From Pseudanabaena yagii GIHE-NHR1 (GTDB lineage Bacteria > Cyanobacteriota > Cyanobacteriia > Pseudanabaenales > Pseudanabaenaceae), in contig NZ_JAAVJL010000001.1 of the NCBI RefSeq assembly GCF_012863495.1, positions 434,001 through 498,000 on the forward strand: a stretch of DNA of 64,000 bases, read 5' to 3'. Positions 1-9,060 of the stretch are shown here, one piece after another (position 1 is the stretch's first letter; each line of letters begins with the position of its first letter). The position numbers were made by a program, and so were the translations under genes. The notes under the pieces were generated by a model. That model had not been told where the DNA came from. It ran no database searches and saw only the letters and a program-made list of their open reading frames with translations.

Positions 1-885
1 ACGGAAAGCCAAGGAGCTAGAACGACCAGATTTTTTGGGCTGAGCAGCTTTGGATGCCGCAGCCTCAGACTTTTTTGCTTTAGCAGGAGTCTTAGGTGCA
101 GCAGCTTTAGCAGTAGCTTTAGGAGCCTTGGTAGCCTTGGCAGCAGCTTTAGGAGCCTTGGCAGCAGCTTTAGGAGCCTTGGCAGCAGCTTTAGGAGCTT
201 TCTCTACCTTAGCCGCAGGAGCCGCAGCCTTAGCCGCACCTCTACCTCTCTTGATGGTTGATGTAGGAACTGTTTTCAAACTTTCGAGGGAAAGTGTGTA
301 GTAACCGAGCTGATTAGGAACACGCTTCCATCTATTTTCACCTTTACCCTTCGATAGGTTCTTAGTGACACGTTCTTTGGCTACACGGAAAACAGTTTCA
401 GGGAGATCTCCATAAAGGATATTGACTACATCATCTGCATTAACTGCTTGTCCTTGGCGCTCATTCAAAATCTTTTCGATCGATTCTGTCAGGGTTAGTC
501 CTTCGTAAGCAGGACGAGTTGTCAATGAACCCCGACGATGTCCTCTTCCTTTTCCTTTAGCAGCAGGTGTGGCGGCAGGAGCTGCTTCAGGTTTAGCGGC
601 GGCTTTGGGTTTACGACCTTTGGTAGGGGCGGCTTTGGGAACTTCAGCAATTACGGGAGCAACTACAACAGGAGGAGCAACTACAGCTTCTTTCTTTTTA
701 CCTTTGGCTTTAGGAGCTTCGGCAGGGAGGCTGCCAAGGAGGGCTTCAACGTGAGCGAGTTGAGCGCGGGCTTGAGCGACTTTATCTTCATATTCTGCGA
801 GGAAACCTTGCAAATGGGATTGCAAAGCTTGTAAAGACGCGCCAAAACCATCTGGCTGTAGACTTACAGGTAGATCTATACTCAT
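1..885 (-). CDS. Ala/Lys-rich histone H1-like protein (3' end beyond window)
   Basis: Open frame of 295 codons from an ATG at 885 to the left edge with no stop, so the C-terminus is missing. Residues about 1-50 look helical or coiled-coil (LQALQSHLQGFLAEYEDKVA). Residues about 50-110 are an Ala/Pro/Lys linker. Residues about 115-205 form a compact segment (ESIEKILNERQGQAVNADDV, then a basic stretch ending NQLGYYTL) resembling a winged-helix/HARE-HTH-like fold. The tail is a run of AAAKAPK-type repeats like eukaryotic histone H1 or bacterial HU-like tails. Inferred role: a DNA-associated, nucleoid or regulatory protein in the cytoplasm. I do not recognise a named family. The plus-strand frames here are antisense to this gene. 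Confidence 0.75.
   Translation of the reverse strand, partial: MSIDLPVSLQPDGFGASLQALQSHLQGFLAEYEDKVAQARAQLAHVEALLGSLPAEAPKAKGKKKEAVVAPPVVVAPVIAEVPKAAPTKGRKPKAAAKPEAAPAATPAAKGKGRGHRRGSLTTRPAYEGLTLTESIEKILNERQGQAVNADDVVNILYGDLPETVFRVAKERVTKNLSKGKGENRWKRVPNQLGYYTLSLESLKTVPTSTIKRGRGAAKAAAPAAKVEKAPKAAAKAPKAAAKAPKAAAKATKAPKATAKAAAPKTPAKAKKSEAAASKAAQPKKSGRSSSLAFR
121..198 (-). repeat. 21-bp tandem coding repeat (Ala/Lys-rich tail)
   Basis: The 21-bp unit aggagccttggcagcagctt(t) is repeated about three times, with diverged units to the left. On the minus strand it encodes the PKAAAKA-type repeat of the histone-like tail. Copy number is likely to vary between strains by slippage. Confidence 0.7.
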
Positions 886-1046
886 ATTATGGGAACCAAA
901 GAGATAATAATGATTGATTGATTTGATTAGTTTGTTTCCTCATACATTTGCTTATGATGGAATAAACTCATCATTTCGTTCTATCACGTTTTGAGAGAAC
1001 TCGCAATAGTTTAGAAAGAATTCTCACCATTATCTGTTTTTCTAAA

Positions 1047-1077
1047 AGAGAGAGGGTGGCTGAGCCACCCTCTCTTT
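1047..1077 (-). terminator. Hairpin terminator after the split lipoprotein gene
   Basis: Perfect stem of gagagggtggc and its complement around a 3-base loop, A/T flanked, overlapping the TAA stop at 1076-1078. It closes the 3' fragment of the interrupted lipoprotein gene. Confidence 0.75.
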
Positions 1078-1317
1078 ATTTCTTTAGGTCTAACAGAAAT
1101 CTGGCTTCAGCAGCGCGATCGCTGTTAGGATATCTCTCTAGTAGCCTTTGTAAATAGCTGGGTTGCTCACTGAGAAAGAAGCTAGAAAATAGTAAATCAT
1201 CGATATAAGGACTTTGAGGAAATTTGACCTGTAACTCGGTGATAATGCTATCGATTCGTCGCTGGTAGTCAGAGAGCATACTCTTTTCCCGTTGTTCGTA
1301 ATCTTGATAAGAGTAGC
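1076..1317 (-). pseudogene. 3' fragment of IS-interrupted TPR-like lipoprotein gene
   Basis: Codes for the last about 80 residues of the lipoprotein whose 5' part lies at 2382-4494. Removing the IS and one copy of the 9-bp target duplication joins the halves in frame (...QLSSRRS-YSYQDYEQ...), giving a protein of about 784 residues. The fragment contains helical-repeat sequence (FPQSPYIDDLLFSSFF, LERYPNSDRAAEARFLLDLK) typical of TPR or YfiO-like repeats. An ATG inside the IS left end (1339) gives an artificial 87-residue frame, and nothing suggests that it is a functional start. Confidence 0.85.
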
Positions 1318-1326
1318 TACGTCTAC
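1318..1326. repeat. 9-bp target-site duplication, left copy (tacgtctac)
   Basis: Identical to 2382-2390 on the other side of the IS. A length of 9 bp is usual for the IS903 group of the IS5 family. Confidence 0.9.
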
Positions 1327-2381
1327 GGCGTTGTTGCATAAAAAGGGGAAGAGAAGGTAAATTAGATAAAAATCAGGAGATGGAGTCCCAGCAAATGACA
1401 CAGAAACATGAGATCCGCAACTGGACAGAGTATAACGCAGGGCTAAAACAAAGAGGAAGCCTGACTTTTTGGATGAGCGAAGAAGTAATTGAAGGATGGT
1501 TAAATCAAACATTAAGTGGCAAACGGGGAGCTTCCAAAGATTACAGTGATATAGCAATAGCGACATTTATCACGGTCAAAGCGGTATATCAGCAAGCAGG
1601 AAGACAAACGCAAGGACTGTTAGAGTCAATATTTGCCTTGATGGGAATAGATTTACCAGTACCAGACCACAGCACCGTGTCAAGACGGACAGCAAGTTTA
1701 AGTGTGACCTTACCAGTAATCCCGAAACAGGGAGCAGTGCATGTAGTAGTTGATTCGACAGGGATCAAAGTATACGGCGAAGGGGAATGGAAAACACGGC
1801 AGCATGGAATTAGTAAGAGACGGACATGGCGCAAATTACACCTAGGAGCCGATGAATCAACAGGAGAAATACTGGCTGCGGTCGTCACCACGAATGATTG
1901 CCACGATGGAGAAGTACTCGCCGATATTCTCGATGCGATTGATGCTGAAATTGCTCAAGTTTCCGCAGATGGAGCTTATGACCATCGTCATTGTTATGAC
2001 GAGATTGCCCAACATGGTGCTAAAGCCGTGATTCCTCCGCGCAAAGATGCCAAAATCTGGCAGCATGGCAATACCAATGCTCCACCACATCCGCGTGACC
2101 AAAATCTCCGTTATATCCGTAAACATGGGCGTAAAAAATGGAAACGTGACTCAGGTTATCATCGGCGCTCTTTGGCAGAAACTACGATGTTTCGTTTCAA
2201 AAAAATCTTTGGTGCTACTTTATGTTCTCGTAAATTTGACAATCAGGCGGTTGAGTTGTTCATCAAATGTGCTGCTCTTAATCGCATGATTCAACTGGCT
2301 AAACCTCTCTCCTCTCCTGTTGTTCGTTAATTTTCTAAGATCCTCCATCTTTTGGCTTCTTTTTATTCATGCAACAAAGCC
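1327..2381 (+). mobile_element. IS5-family (IS903-group) insertion sequence, complete
   Basis: A 1055-bp element. Its left end begins ggcgttgttgcat. The right end, read on the other strand, begins ggctttgttgcat, so the terminal inverted repeats match at 12 of 13 positions, and this motif is typical of IS903-like elements. It is bounded by a perfect 9-bp target duplication and encodes one intact DDE transposase, so it looks recent and potentially active. It lies opposite to, and interrupts, the lipoprotein gene. Confidence 0.93.
1380..2330 (+). CDS. IS5-family transposase
   Basis: A 316-residue DDE transposase that cuts and joins the ends of its own IS. The catalytic triad is visible as D125 (VVDSTGIK), D197 (SADGAYD) and E267 (AETTMFRFK); the spacing and the Y-(x)-R-(x)-E surroundings fit the IS903 subgroup. 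The DUF4372-like N-terminal region (NWTEYNAGLKQRGSLTFWMS) is also typical. An ATG at 1395 (MTQKHEIRNW) is an alternative start. The frame is full length and fills the IS. The gene has no cargo neighbours. Confidence 0.93.
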   Translation: MESQQMTQKHEIRNWTEYNAGLKQRGSLTFWMSEEVIEGWLNQTLSGKRGASKDYSDIAIATFITVKAVYQQAGRQTQGLLESIFALMGIDLPVPDHSTVSRRTASLSVTLPVIPKQGAVHVVVDSTGIKVYGEGEWKTRQHGISKRRTWRKLHLGADESTGEILAAVVTTNDCHDGEVLADILDAIDAEIAQVSADGAYDHRHCYDEIAQHGAKAVIPPRKDAKIWQHGNTNAPPHPRDQNLRYIRKHGRKKWKRDSGYHRRSLAETTMFRFKKIFGATLCSRKFDNQAVELFIKCAALNRMIQLAKPLSSPVVR

Positions 2382-4494
2382 TACGTCTACTGCTGAGTTG
2401 GCGATATTGTCCACTAGCACTCAATCCTGCGGGGGGATGGATACGTTGGGTTTCTGCGAAAGTGTGGTTTTCCCACTGGGCAAGTAGGGTCATGGCAAGC
2501 ATATACAAAGATTTTTCACGAATCGCAGGAGAGAGATTTTTGTCGTCGAGTAAATTTTGATAGAGGGAAAGGGCGATCGCATTTTGACTACCGCCTTGAT
2601 ATTTAGCCAAAATCTCAGAGCTACTGCGTTTGGATTCATCGCATACCCACCACTTATCACATTCCCAGTCCGTAGGGATGCGATAGGCGCGAAATCCATC
2701 CCAGATTGGTAGATAGCCATTTTTCCATCCGCCCATTCCTGCCCAATCCGAAGCGATTTGGTAGCGAGATTCGGGAGTATTTTCGATTTGCCATTGGCGC
2801 AGTTTTTGCCAGCGTAGTTTTTGTTCACTCAGGAGTGATTGCGCTTCTTTCTTAAAATCAACCACTCGATTATCCTCACGCCACCAGCGACCTTGAGGAT
2901 AATAGTATTCTTCGAGGATGCGGTCGGGAATTGTATCTAAATTTAAGTTGGCAGTGGTTTCTAAGGCTTTCGCATAATTGTGCGATCGCGCATATTGAAT
3001 GGCGATCGCATATTGCAGCAGTGGTGCAAGGGGTTGATTATCTGGTTCTTGCAAGAGGGTTTGCATTTGTTCGATAGACAGTCCCACATCGAGGAGAGTC
3101 CGCACATGGGGGAAAGCGAGATAGAGAGCATCGCGATCGCCCATGGATTGCACCATGATTTTGATCCACAGTCTCATTGCTCCCACAATGTCATTGTTGT
3201 TTTGGAGACTGAGGGCGAGGAAATAGTTAGCATCATCGGCTCCAGAATGATTAGGATATTTCTTGAGCCAGTCCTGCCATGCGTTGAGGCGTTCTTTCTC
3301 TGTGCGGTTAGCATTACGCGAGAGGATGTCTTGACTACGCGGCTCACCATCAAAATAGGAGCGTCCTGTTAAATCTCCATACTCACGACAGGCGATCACA
3401 AATTTGGATTGCGGATATTTTGTCACCATCCCTAAGAGTAGGTAATAAGCATAATCACCTTTACTCGCGAAATTCTCATAACTAACGATCTTGGAGAGGG
3501 AATGAAGCTGGGATAGGTCGTTGTTCAAAATATTTTGAAGGAGTTCTGTCCCTTGAGCATCCCCATGACGATCTAGTTCAGAGATCGCCCAAATCCGATC
3601 ATTAGAATTTGGTTCATTAATCAAAGAACGGAAGAAGGCACGACCAAAGGGACTAATTTCTCCCGCTTTAATCGCTCCAAGTCGCTCGACCAAGATATAT
3701 TCCTGAGCATCACTCGGTAGTTTTTGATAGAGTGCGATCGCCGCCTTGATTTGACTATCTGTCGGTTTTGATAACTGCTCATAGTTTACCCATTCCGATA
3801 AACCTGCGAAGTTCTTATCTTTTTCGTATGGGGATTTACCATATACGGCTTCATAGCCTAGGAGTCTCGTCAAAAACTCCAAGTTGAATTGACTATAATA
3901 TTGCGGAGAATTTTTGGGTTCGAGATTAGCTTTGGCGAGACTGATTAGCTCTTTGCGGACTTGAGGATCATCTAATCCGAAATCTTTCTCCCAGTCTTTA
4001 CTTTTATCCTCGGAGACATAGGGAGCGATTTCGTACAAACTAGGATAGGTCAAGCGGCGTTGAATTTGTTCACGGAGCCATATGGTCGTATAGGGTTTAC
4101 CAAGATTGCGAATACCTTCAATACCATACTTCTGTCTAGTTTCATCACGGGAACGCGCATAATAGCTCAGCAATGGATATGCTTTAGCTCCGTACTTTTT
4201 CCATGCGGGATTGGCGACAGGATCTTTTCCCCATTTGGCAACGATAATATCTTGGCGGATAGCTTGAACGATTTCTTGCCACTGTGGATCGAAGCGGAGG
4301 CGATCGCGAAGGACATCATCGATTTCCAGTTGGGAAATTTCTTGGGCACTGAAGGAGTCCGCTAGTTTTGACATTTCCGCAGGACTAGGTATTTTGACGG
4401 TGCGTGATTGAAATACTTCTGCTGCTTTGATTGCTGCACCACAGGAGGCGATCGTGATGAATATCGTTAATATATATAGATGTCGCTTTTTCAT
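2335..4494 (-). pseudogene. 5' part of IS-interrupted exported lipoprotein with helical repeats
   Basis: The frame runs from the ATG at 4494 into the IS and stops at 2335; only residues coded by 2382-4494 belong to the host gene. The ATG is preferred over an upstream TTG (4506) because a ggag motif sits about 7 bases before it. Residues 1-18 form a lipoprotein signal ending IASC, so the product would be lipid-anchored outside the inner membrane or in the outer membrane. The rest is a long alpha-helical, tetratricopeptide- or lytic-transglycosylase-superhelix-like protein (NYFLALSLQNNNDIVGAMRL, AIQYARSHNYAKALETTANL). The truncated product loses about 80 C-terminal residues and gains about 17 IS-encoded ones. 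Function unknown. Confidence 0.8.
2382..2390. repeat. 9-bp target-site duplication, right copy (tacgtctac)
   Basis: Matches 1318-1326 exactly. Confidence 0.9.
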
Positions 4495-4606
4495 TTTGCT
4501 CTCCAAACTCCAAGCTATAGGACTGGTTTCCCCAGAAAAAGTGGCTATCTATCATTAAATGTGATTTAGGCGAGATAGAAATACTTCTCAGCAATTTGCA
4601 ACAAAT

Positions 4607-4657
4607 ATCCCCTTAAGAAAGAATCGGCGCATTGCACCAATTCTTTCTTAAGGGGAT
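4607..4657. terminator. Long intergenic hairpin
   Basis: Arms atccccttaagaaagaat and complement around a loop of about 14 bases. It lies between the lipoprotein gene start and the SDR gene end. It may end transcription of the SDR gene (read right to left) together with the adjacent hairpins. Confidence 0.55.
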
Positions 4658-4674
4658 TTCGAGAAACAGGATGT

Positions 4675-4738
4675 GAGAGAGGGTTGGCATAGCTAACGCT
4701 CTCTCAAGTAAAAGCCTTGCTTAGCAAGACTTTTACTT
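4675..4738. terminator. Double hairpin downstream of SDR gene
   Basis: Two successive stem-loops, agagagggttggc... and aagtaaaagccttgc.... The pair resembles the double hairpin at 22954-23038 in layout and in flanking words (attgtaaaatttataagctt), so it is probably a dispersed unit as well as a terminator. Confidence 0.55.
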
Positions 4739-4777
4739 ATGGGATTGTAAAATTTATAAGCTTAAGAACTGACGTGT

Positions 4778-5494
4778 TTAAAAGAATAAATGACTTTCAG
4801 GTTGAATATTGATTTCCATCGGTACAGCTTGAGGATCTGCCGAGAGGGCAAACATAATTGCATTTGCCGCAGTTTCGGGAGTCAGCATTTTGCTGCGATC
4901 GACTTTGAGACTGACATTATCCCAAAATGGCGAATCAATTCCCCCAAAATAAAACAGAGTTACCTTAATTCCAAAGCGACGTAACTCATCCGCCATACAT
5001 TTGCTAAAGCCAACGGCTCCAAATTTAGAAGCACAATAGGCGGCTGCCATTGCCATCGGATGTTTACCCAAAATGCCAATCACATTACAGATATGTCCAA
5101 TCTTGCGATCCTTCATCGCATTAGCAACTAACTGACTCGTATAAAAATTCCCTTTGAGATTGAGATCGAGTAGGTAATCAAGTTCCTGTGGCTCAATGCG
5201 ATTGAATTGTTTGAGAATACCTGCACCTGCGGCATTAACTAAGACATCAATCTGTCCAAACTGCGCGATCGCCTGTCGCACCATTCCTTCAACTTGAGCA
5301 TATTTCGTAATATCTGTAGGAATAGCGATCGCTTCAGCATCGTAATCATCTTCGAGATTGTTAACGAGTTCCTCTAATTTATGGATATCTCTGGCTACGA
5401 GAACTAATTTTGCACCTGCTTCTGCTAATTTCGGTACAAGCGCTGAACCAATCCCACCTGTTGCACCGACAACGACAACAACTTTGTTTTGCAT
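4778..5494 (-). CDS. Short-chain dehydrogenase/reductase family protein
   Basis: A 238-residue Rossmann-fold protein of usual SDR length. The NAD(P)-binding motif GATGGIGSA is at about residues 10-18, NAAGAG is near 88-93, and the YxxxK pair (YCASK) is near residue 154. The catalytic serine normally 13 residues before the tyrosine is a glycine here (NVIGILG replaces the usual NISSxAG), so activity may be altered. The substrate cannot be told from sequence. It stands alone between hairpin-rich spacers. Cytoplasmic. Confidence 0.85.
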   Translation of the reverse strand: MQNKVVVVVGATGGIGSALVPKLAEAGAKLVLVARDIHKLEELVNNLEDDYDAEAIAIPTDITKYAQVEGMVRQAIAQFGQIDVLVNAAGAGILKQFNRIEPQELDYLLDLNLKGNFYTSQLVANAMKDRKIGHICNVIGILGKHPMAMAAAYCASKFGAVGFSKCMADELRRFGIKVTLFYFGGIDSPFWDNVSLKVDRSKMLTPETAANAIMFALSADPQAVPMEINIQPESHLFF

Positions 5495-5681
5495 CTGAAA
5501 ATTACAATTTGTTTACAATACTTTATATTCCTTTACATAATATAGCGCTTTTCAAGTAGGCGAGTTACATAGGGTTGTACCCAAGCCTATGGCTTGGGTA
5601 CAACCCCGTACTTCACGAGATTTGTATATGCGATAAGACTTTCTCGTAATTAGAGACTTGCTATTACTTAAAGTACCTGTG

Positions 5682-5725
5682 GCTTCGACTCCGCTCAGCC
5701 AACGTTAGCTGAGCGAAGTCGAAGC
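5682..5725. repeat. Dispersed palindrome of the gcttcgactYcgctcagc type
   Basis: An 18-bp near-perfect inverted repeat with a short spacer. The same palindrome forms the core of the MITE-like elements at 24658, 32044 and 32215. Here it lacks the TATAGCARTCC ends. Confidence 0.7.
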
Positions 5726-5775
5726 TAGATCAACTTTGGTGGAACATTTTTTATCCGCAAGAGCCGTACAGCTAG

Positions 5776-5818
5776 TTGGCATAAAAAAAGAACGCATAGC
5801 GTTCTTTTTTTATGCCAA
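5776..5818. terminator. A/T-flanked hairpin, likely terminator
   Basis: Stem ttggcataaaaaaagaacgc with its complement. U-tract potential on both strands suggests a two-way intrinsic terminator. Confidence 0.6.
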
Positions 5819-5914
5819 GTCTGGTTAAGCTTATAAATTTTACAAAGTCCAGAAGTAGGGCTTTTACTTCTAAAGTTTGATAGAGAATTGGCTACGCCAA
5901 TCCTCTATGCACAT

Positions 5915-6745
5915 TTAAACTCCGTTTTTCTTAAACCAAGCTTTCAATCGTTTCCAGCCATCTTCGGCTTCTTTTTGGCGGTAGGAGGGGCGATAATCAG
6001 CATTAAAAGCATGGGGAGCTTCAGGATAGACAACGATTTCGGAGGTAACACTGCAACCCTTAAGTTGCTCGCGCATTTGCTCAACTGTCTCTAGGGGAAT
6101 ACCTGTATCCTTACCACCATAAAGTCCTAAAATTGGCACTTGTAAATTTTTGGCGATATCAATCGGATGCTTTGGTGTGAGTTCTGTCGATTCACCCACC
6201 AGTTTGCCATACCAAGCTACACCAGCCTTGACCTTAGGATTATGGGCTGCATAGAGCCATGTAATCCTGCCACCCCAGCAGAATCCTGTAATCCCCAACT
6301 TTTGAATATCGCCCTGTGCAGATTTGGCTGCCCATTCTACGGTTGCGTCAAGGTCAGCAAATACCTGAGCATCAGGAACCTTGCTCACAATCGGTCTAAT
6401 TTGAGCAATATCGGCGAGTTTTGATACGTCGCCTTGGCGATAAAACAATTCGGGGGCGATCGCTAAATATCCTAATTTGGCTAGACGACGACATACATCT
6501 TGAATATGAGCATGAACACCAAAAATTTCTTGGATTACTAAAATTACGGGGAAATTTTTTCCTCTGGCGGGTTGTGCTCGATAGGCGGGAATCGTGCCAT
6601 CACTGACAGGGATTTTCACTTCTCCTGCAATTAGCCCCTTACTAGTGGTGGTAATTACTTTCGCGGAAATGGGCTGAACAGCGATCGCAAATCCAGCAGT
6701 TAGGCTACTAACGGCGATAAACTCGCGCCTTGTAAGTTTTGACAT
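5915..6745 (-). CDS. Tat-exported dienelactone hydrolase family protein
   Basis: The start is placed at the ATG at 6745, which gives a twin-arginine signal ([16 protein letters not shown]) directly at the N-terminus; the longer frame to 6817 adds an implausible leader. About 276 residues, alpha/beta hydrolase fold. The cysteine nucleophile is in GFCWGGR, followed by the Asp (GGKDTGIP) and the His ([11 protein letters not shown]) of the DLH triad. Such enzymes hydrolyse dienelactone or related esters. With a Tat signal it should act in the periplasm. A single gene; its natural substrate is unknown. Confidence 0.88.
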   Translation of the reverse strand: MSKLTRREFIAVSSLTAGFAIAVQPISAKVITTTSKGLIAGEVKIPVSDGTIPAYRAQPARGKNFPVILVIQEIFGVHAHIQDVCRRLAKLGYLAIAPELFYRQGDVSKLADIAQIRPIVSKVPDAQVFADLDATVEWAAKSAQGDIQKLGITGFCWGGRITWLYAAHNPKVKAGVAWYGKLVGESTELTPKHPIDIAKNLQVPILGLYGGKDTGIPLETVEQMREQLKGCSVTSEIVVYPEAPHAFNADYRPSYRQKEAEDGWKRLKAWFKKNGV

Positions 6746-6977
6746 TGCTGTAATCCCTTGAAATATCCTTAAAAACAACGTGAGTTTGATATAGCCATGT
6801 GCGCGTGTGTCACGCACATGGTGTAAAACGAAAAAATCGCTTTATAATTTTTTCCGTTTTACGCTTGCTTAGAAAATTCGTTAAAAACAAATAAGACGAT
6901 CAGCCATGCTCATCGCCTCTTAATATTCTGCATCCTAAAAATGAAAATAGATGTATTGCAGCTTTCGCCTTCTTATA

Positions 6978-7034
6978 TATGTGGAAGCGCAACCCTTCGG
7001 GTTGCGCTTCCACATACCATTTAGGATTGCTATA
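6978..7034. repeat. UUCG-capped hairpin plus one MITE end
   Basis: An 18-bp perfect stem closing on cttcgg (6978-7016), followed by atttaggattgctata (7019-7034), which is the right terminal repeat of the 114-bp MITE family. The same pairing of a tggaagYgc hairpin and a MITE end occurs at 62108-62179. Confidence 0.65.
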
Positions 7035-7040
7035 GTTGCC

Positions 7041-7083
7041 AAATAACAAACAAGGGGCAATTTGTGCCCCTTGTTTGTTATTT
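7041..7083 (-). terminator. Terminator of gpmI
   Basis: A 19-bp perfect stem (aaataacaaacaaggggca) whose arm contains the gpmI stop codon (7078-7080). A-rich on one side and T-rich on the other. Confidence 0.8.
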
Positions 7084-8682
7084 ACCGATTTTTACTGGTG
7101 TTTTGAGTTTTTTGACTTCATAATTGGCTGGCTCCAAGAGAGACAATCCAGTCATTTCTGGAGGTTTGGGAATTTGGAGGATTTCTAGAATAGTTGGTGC
7201 AATGTCCGCAAGGCGACCACCTGTGGGCTTGAGCTTGACATCTGCACCATGACCATGAATCTTGCGTCCTTCGCCCTCAACCAGAATAAATGGTACAGGG
7301 TTGCTGGAATGGGCTGTCCAAGGATTGCCATCTTCATCCCACATACATTCCGCATTACCATGATCGGCGGTAATCAGAGCTGTGCCACCTGCATTCGCGA
7401 TACTAGACAGGAGATTGCCCAAACATCGATCTACATGTTCCAGAGCCTTGATGGTTGCTTCAAAGTTACCAGTATGTCCAACCATGTCAGGATTCGCGTA
7501 ATTGATCACGATCAGCGAATAAATCCGCTTGGCGATCGCCTCTGAAGCAATTCTGGTTACTTCAGTTGCCGACATAGCTGGCTCTTGGTCATAGGTCGAT
7601 ACCCTTGGACTATTGACCAATATACGATCATCACCTTCGCTGGCTTCTTCCATACCACCATCAAAGAAATATGTGACATGGGCATATTTTTCAGTTTCGG
7701 CTAGACGTAATTGCTTAAGTCCATGACTGGCTACAACTGGACCTAGGAGATTAGTCAAGTTTTGGGGCAAGAAGGCAACAGGGATCGATAGTGAACTGTC
7801 GTACTGGGTGAAGGTGGCATAGGCAAGAGGCTCTATGCGCTCACGTTCAAATCCCGTGAAGTTTGGAGATACAAATGCTTGAGTGATCTCACGGGAGCGA
7901 TCGGGTCGGAAATTAAAGCAAATGACACCATCACCTGCAGCGACCGCACCATGAGCAATTCTTGTTGGCGGCAAAAACTCATCGGTGATTTTTTCCTGAT
8001 AAGCCGCAGCTAGCACATCGACTGCTGAAGTTAGCTCAGTTGTGATTTGATCATTAGTCAAGACTTCATAGGCTTTTTGGACTCGATCCCAACGCTTGTC
8101 ACGATCCATCACAAAATAGCGACCGCTAATAGTAACGATGCGCCCAGTGCCAGTTTTATGAAGATATGCTTGCAATAACTTAATAAAGTTAATTCCAGAC
8201 TGGGGCAAGGTGTCGCGACCATCAGTAATGGCATGGATACAGACATCTTGGATACCCTGAGCCTTTGCTAAGTCGATCAAACCTAATAAATGCTCGATAT
8301 GAGAATGTACACCACCGTCAGAGCAAAGCCCAATTAGGTGTAACTTGCCATTATTAGCTTTGACTTGGTCGCAAACATTGACTAGTGCAGGATTGGCTAA
8401 TAGTGAGCCATCATCTACAGCATCAGAAATTCTAACTAATTCTTGGGGGACGACTCGACCTGCGCCAATATTCAAATGACCAACTTCTGAGTTGCCCATT
8501 TGACCTTTGGGTAAGCCGACATCCTTGCCAGAGGCTTGGAGGAGAGTTTTGGGGTAAGTACTCCACAGACTATCTATGACAGGAGTATTTGCTGCGGCGA
8601 TCGCATTGCCCTCGGTTTCTTCTCTATATCCCCAGCCGTCCAAAATGATCAGAACCAGTGGAGAAACAGACCCCGTTTGCAT
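7078..8682 (-). CDS. gpmI: 2,3-bisphosphoglycerate-independent phosphoglycerate mutase
   Basis: 534 residues, matching the family's usual 510-540. It interconverts 3- and 2-phosphoglycerate in glycolysis, in the cytoplasm, with two Mn ions. Metal-binding and nucleophile motifs are present: LDGWGYREETEGNAI near the start, the phosphoserine site MGNSEVGHLNIGAGR, HSHIEH, TDGRDTLP, GRYFVMDRDKRWDR, and the C-terminal NYANPDMVGHTG and TADHGNAE. It stands alone, with a strong hairpin at its end. Its start is supported by the conserved VLIILDGWG at residue 10. Confidence 0.97.
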   Translation of the reverse strand: MQTGSVSPLVLIILDGWGYREETEGNAIAAANTPVIDSLWSTYPKTLLQASGKDVGLPKGQMGNSEVGHLNIGAGRVVPQELVRISDAVDDGSLLANPALVNVCDQVKANNGKLHLIGLCSDGGVHSHIEHLLGLIDLAKAQGIQDVCIHAITDGRDTLPQSGINFIKLLQAYLHKTGTGRIVTISGRYFVMDRDKRWDRVQKAYEVLTNDQITTELTSAVDVLAAAYQEKITDEFLPPTRIAHGAVAAGDGVICFNFRPDRSREITQAFVSPNFTGFERERIEPLAYATFTQYDSSLSIPVAFLPQNLTNLLGPVVASHGLKQLRLAETEKYAHVTYFFDGGMEEASEGDDRILVNSPRVSTYDQEPAMSATEVTRIASEAIAKRIYSLIVINYANPDMVGHTGNFEATIKALEHVDRCLGNLLSSIANAGGTALITADHGNAECMWDEDGNPWTAHSSNPVPFILVEGEGRKIHGHGADVKLKPTGGRLADIAPTILEILQIPKPPEMTGLSLLEPANYEVKKLKTPVKIGK

Positions 8683-9060
8683 AAAAGACAGTTCCTTGTT
8701 AAGTACACGTTCACTCCTGACTTGGCAATAATACCATCAGAGCAAATTTACGGATTATCTTAACAATACTTGGCAATTAGCGCGATCGCAATGTATCGCA
8801 AAAAACTTTTAACAATGTCCCAAATGTATAGATTGCTACTTTGAAAAAAGTAATCAGCCCAAAAGATAAGTGGCGGTGCAAAACACCGTCACTTATCTTT
8901 TAGGTAAAGACCTTGTATGGCGATCGCCTAGATGAAATGTATTATAGATAAGCTGTAATGCTTTGACTTGAATTAGTTAACTTGAGTGAGTTGACTGGAC
9001 TTCGGTTATTGGGCAGAACATCTTCAGAAATTCTCTCAGGTTTACAAAATTTCCCCACGA
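8683..9060. other. Spacer between divergent gpmI and lysC
   Basis: Must hold both promoters. It contains a strong hairpin at 8861-8901 (arms aaaagataagtgRcggtg) and several HIP1 octamers. No open frame worth calling. Confidence 0.55.
8861..8901. terminator. Hairpin in gpmI-lysC spacer
   Basis: Nearly perfect 17-bp arms. It lies between divergent genes, so it is not an obvious terminator for either; it may insulate the two promoters or be a dispersed element. Confidence 0.4.

Larger units (their letters stand above)
5495..5914. other. Hairpin-rich spacer without genes
   Basis: Holds four stem-loops: 5572-5606 (16-bp perfect arms), 5682-5725 (gcttcgactccgctcagc type), 5776-5818 (with an A7/T7 pair, terminator-like) and 5882-5905. 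No credible coding frame. Words such as aagcttataaattttacaaa recur near 4745 in inverted form. Confidence 0.6.

Noticed and set aside
121-198. Short tandem repeat considered as a CRISPR or minisatellite
   Set aside because: Units are contiguous, without spacers, and code the Ala/Lys tail.
538-834. Plus-strand frames (including 50-301 and 569-754) with Gly/Ala-rich or Ser/Phe-rich products
   Set aside because: They lie antisense to the long minus-strand Ala/Lys-rich gene (1-885); their composition follows from its repeats.
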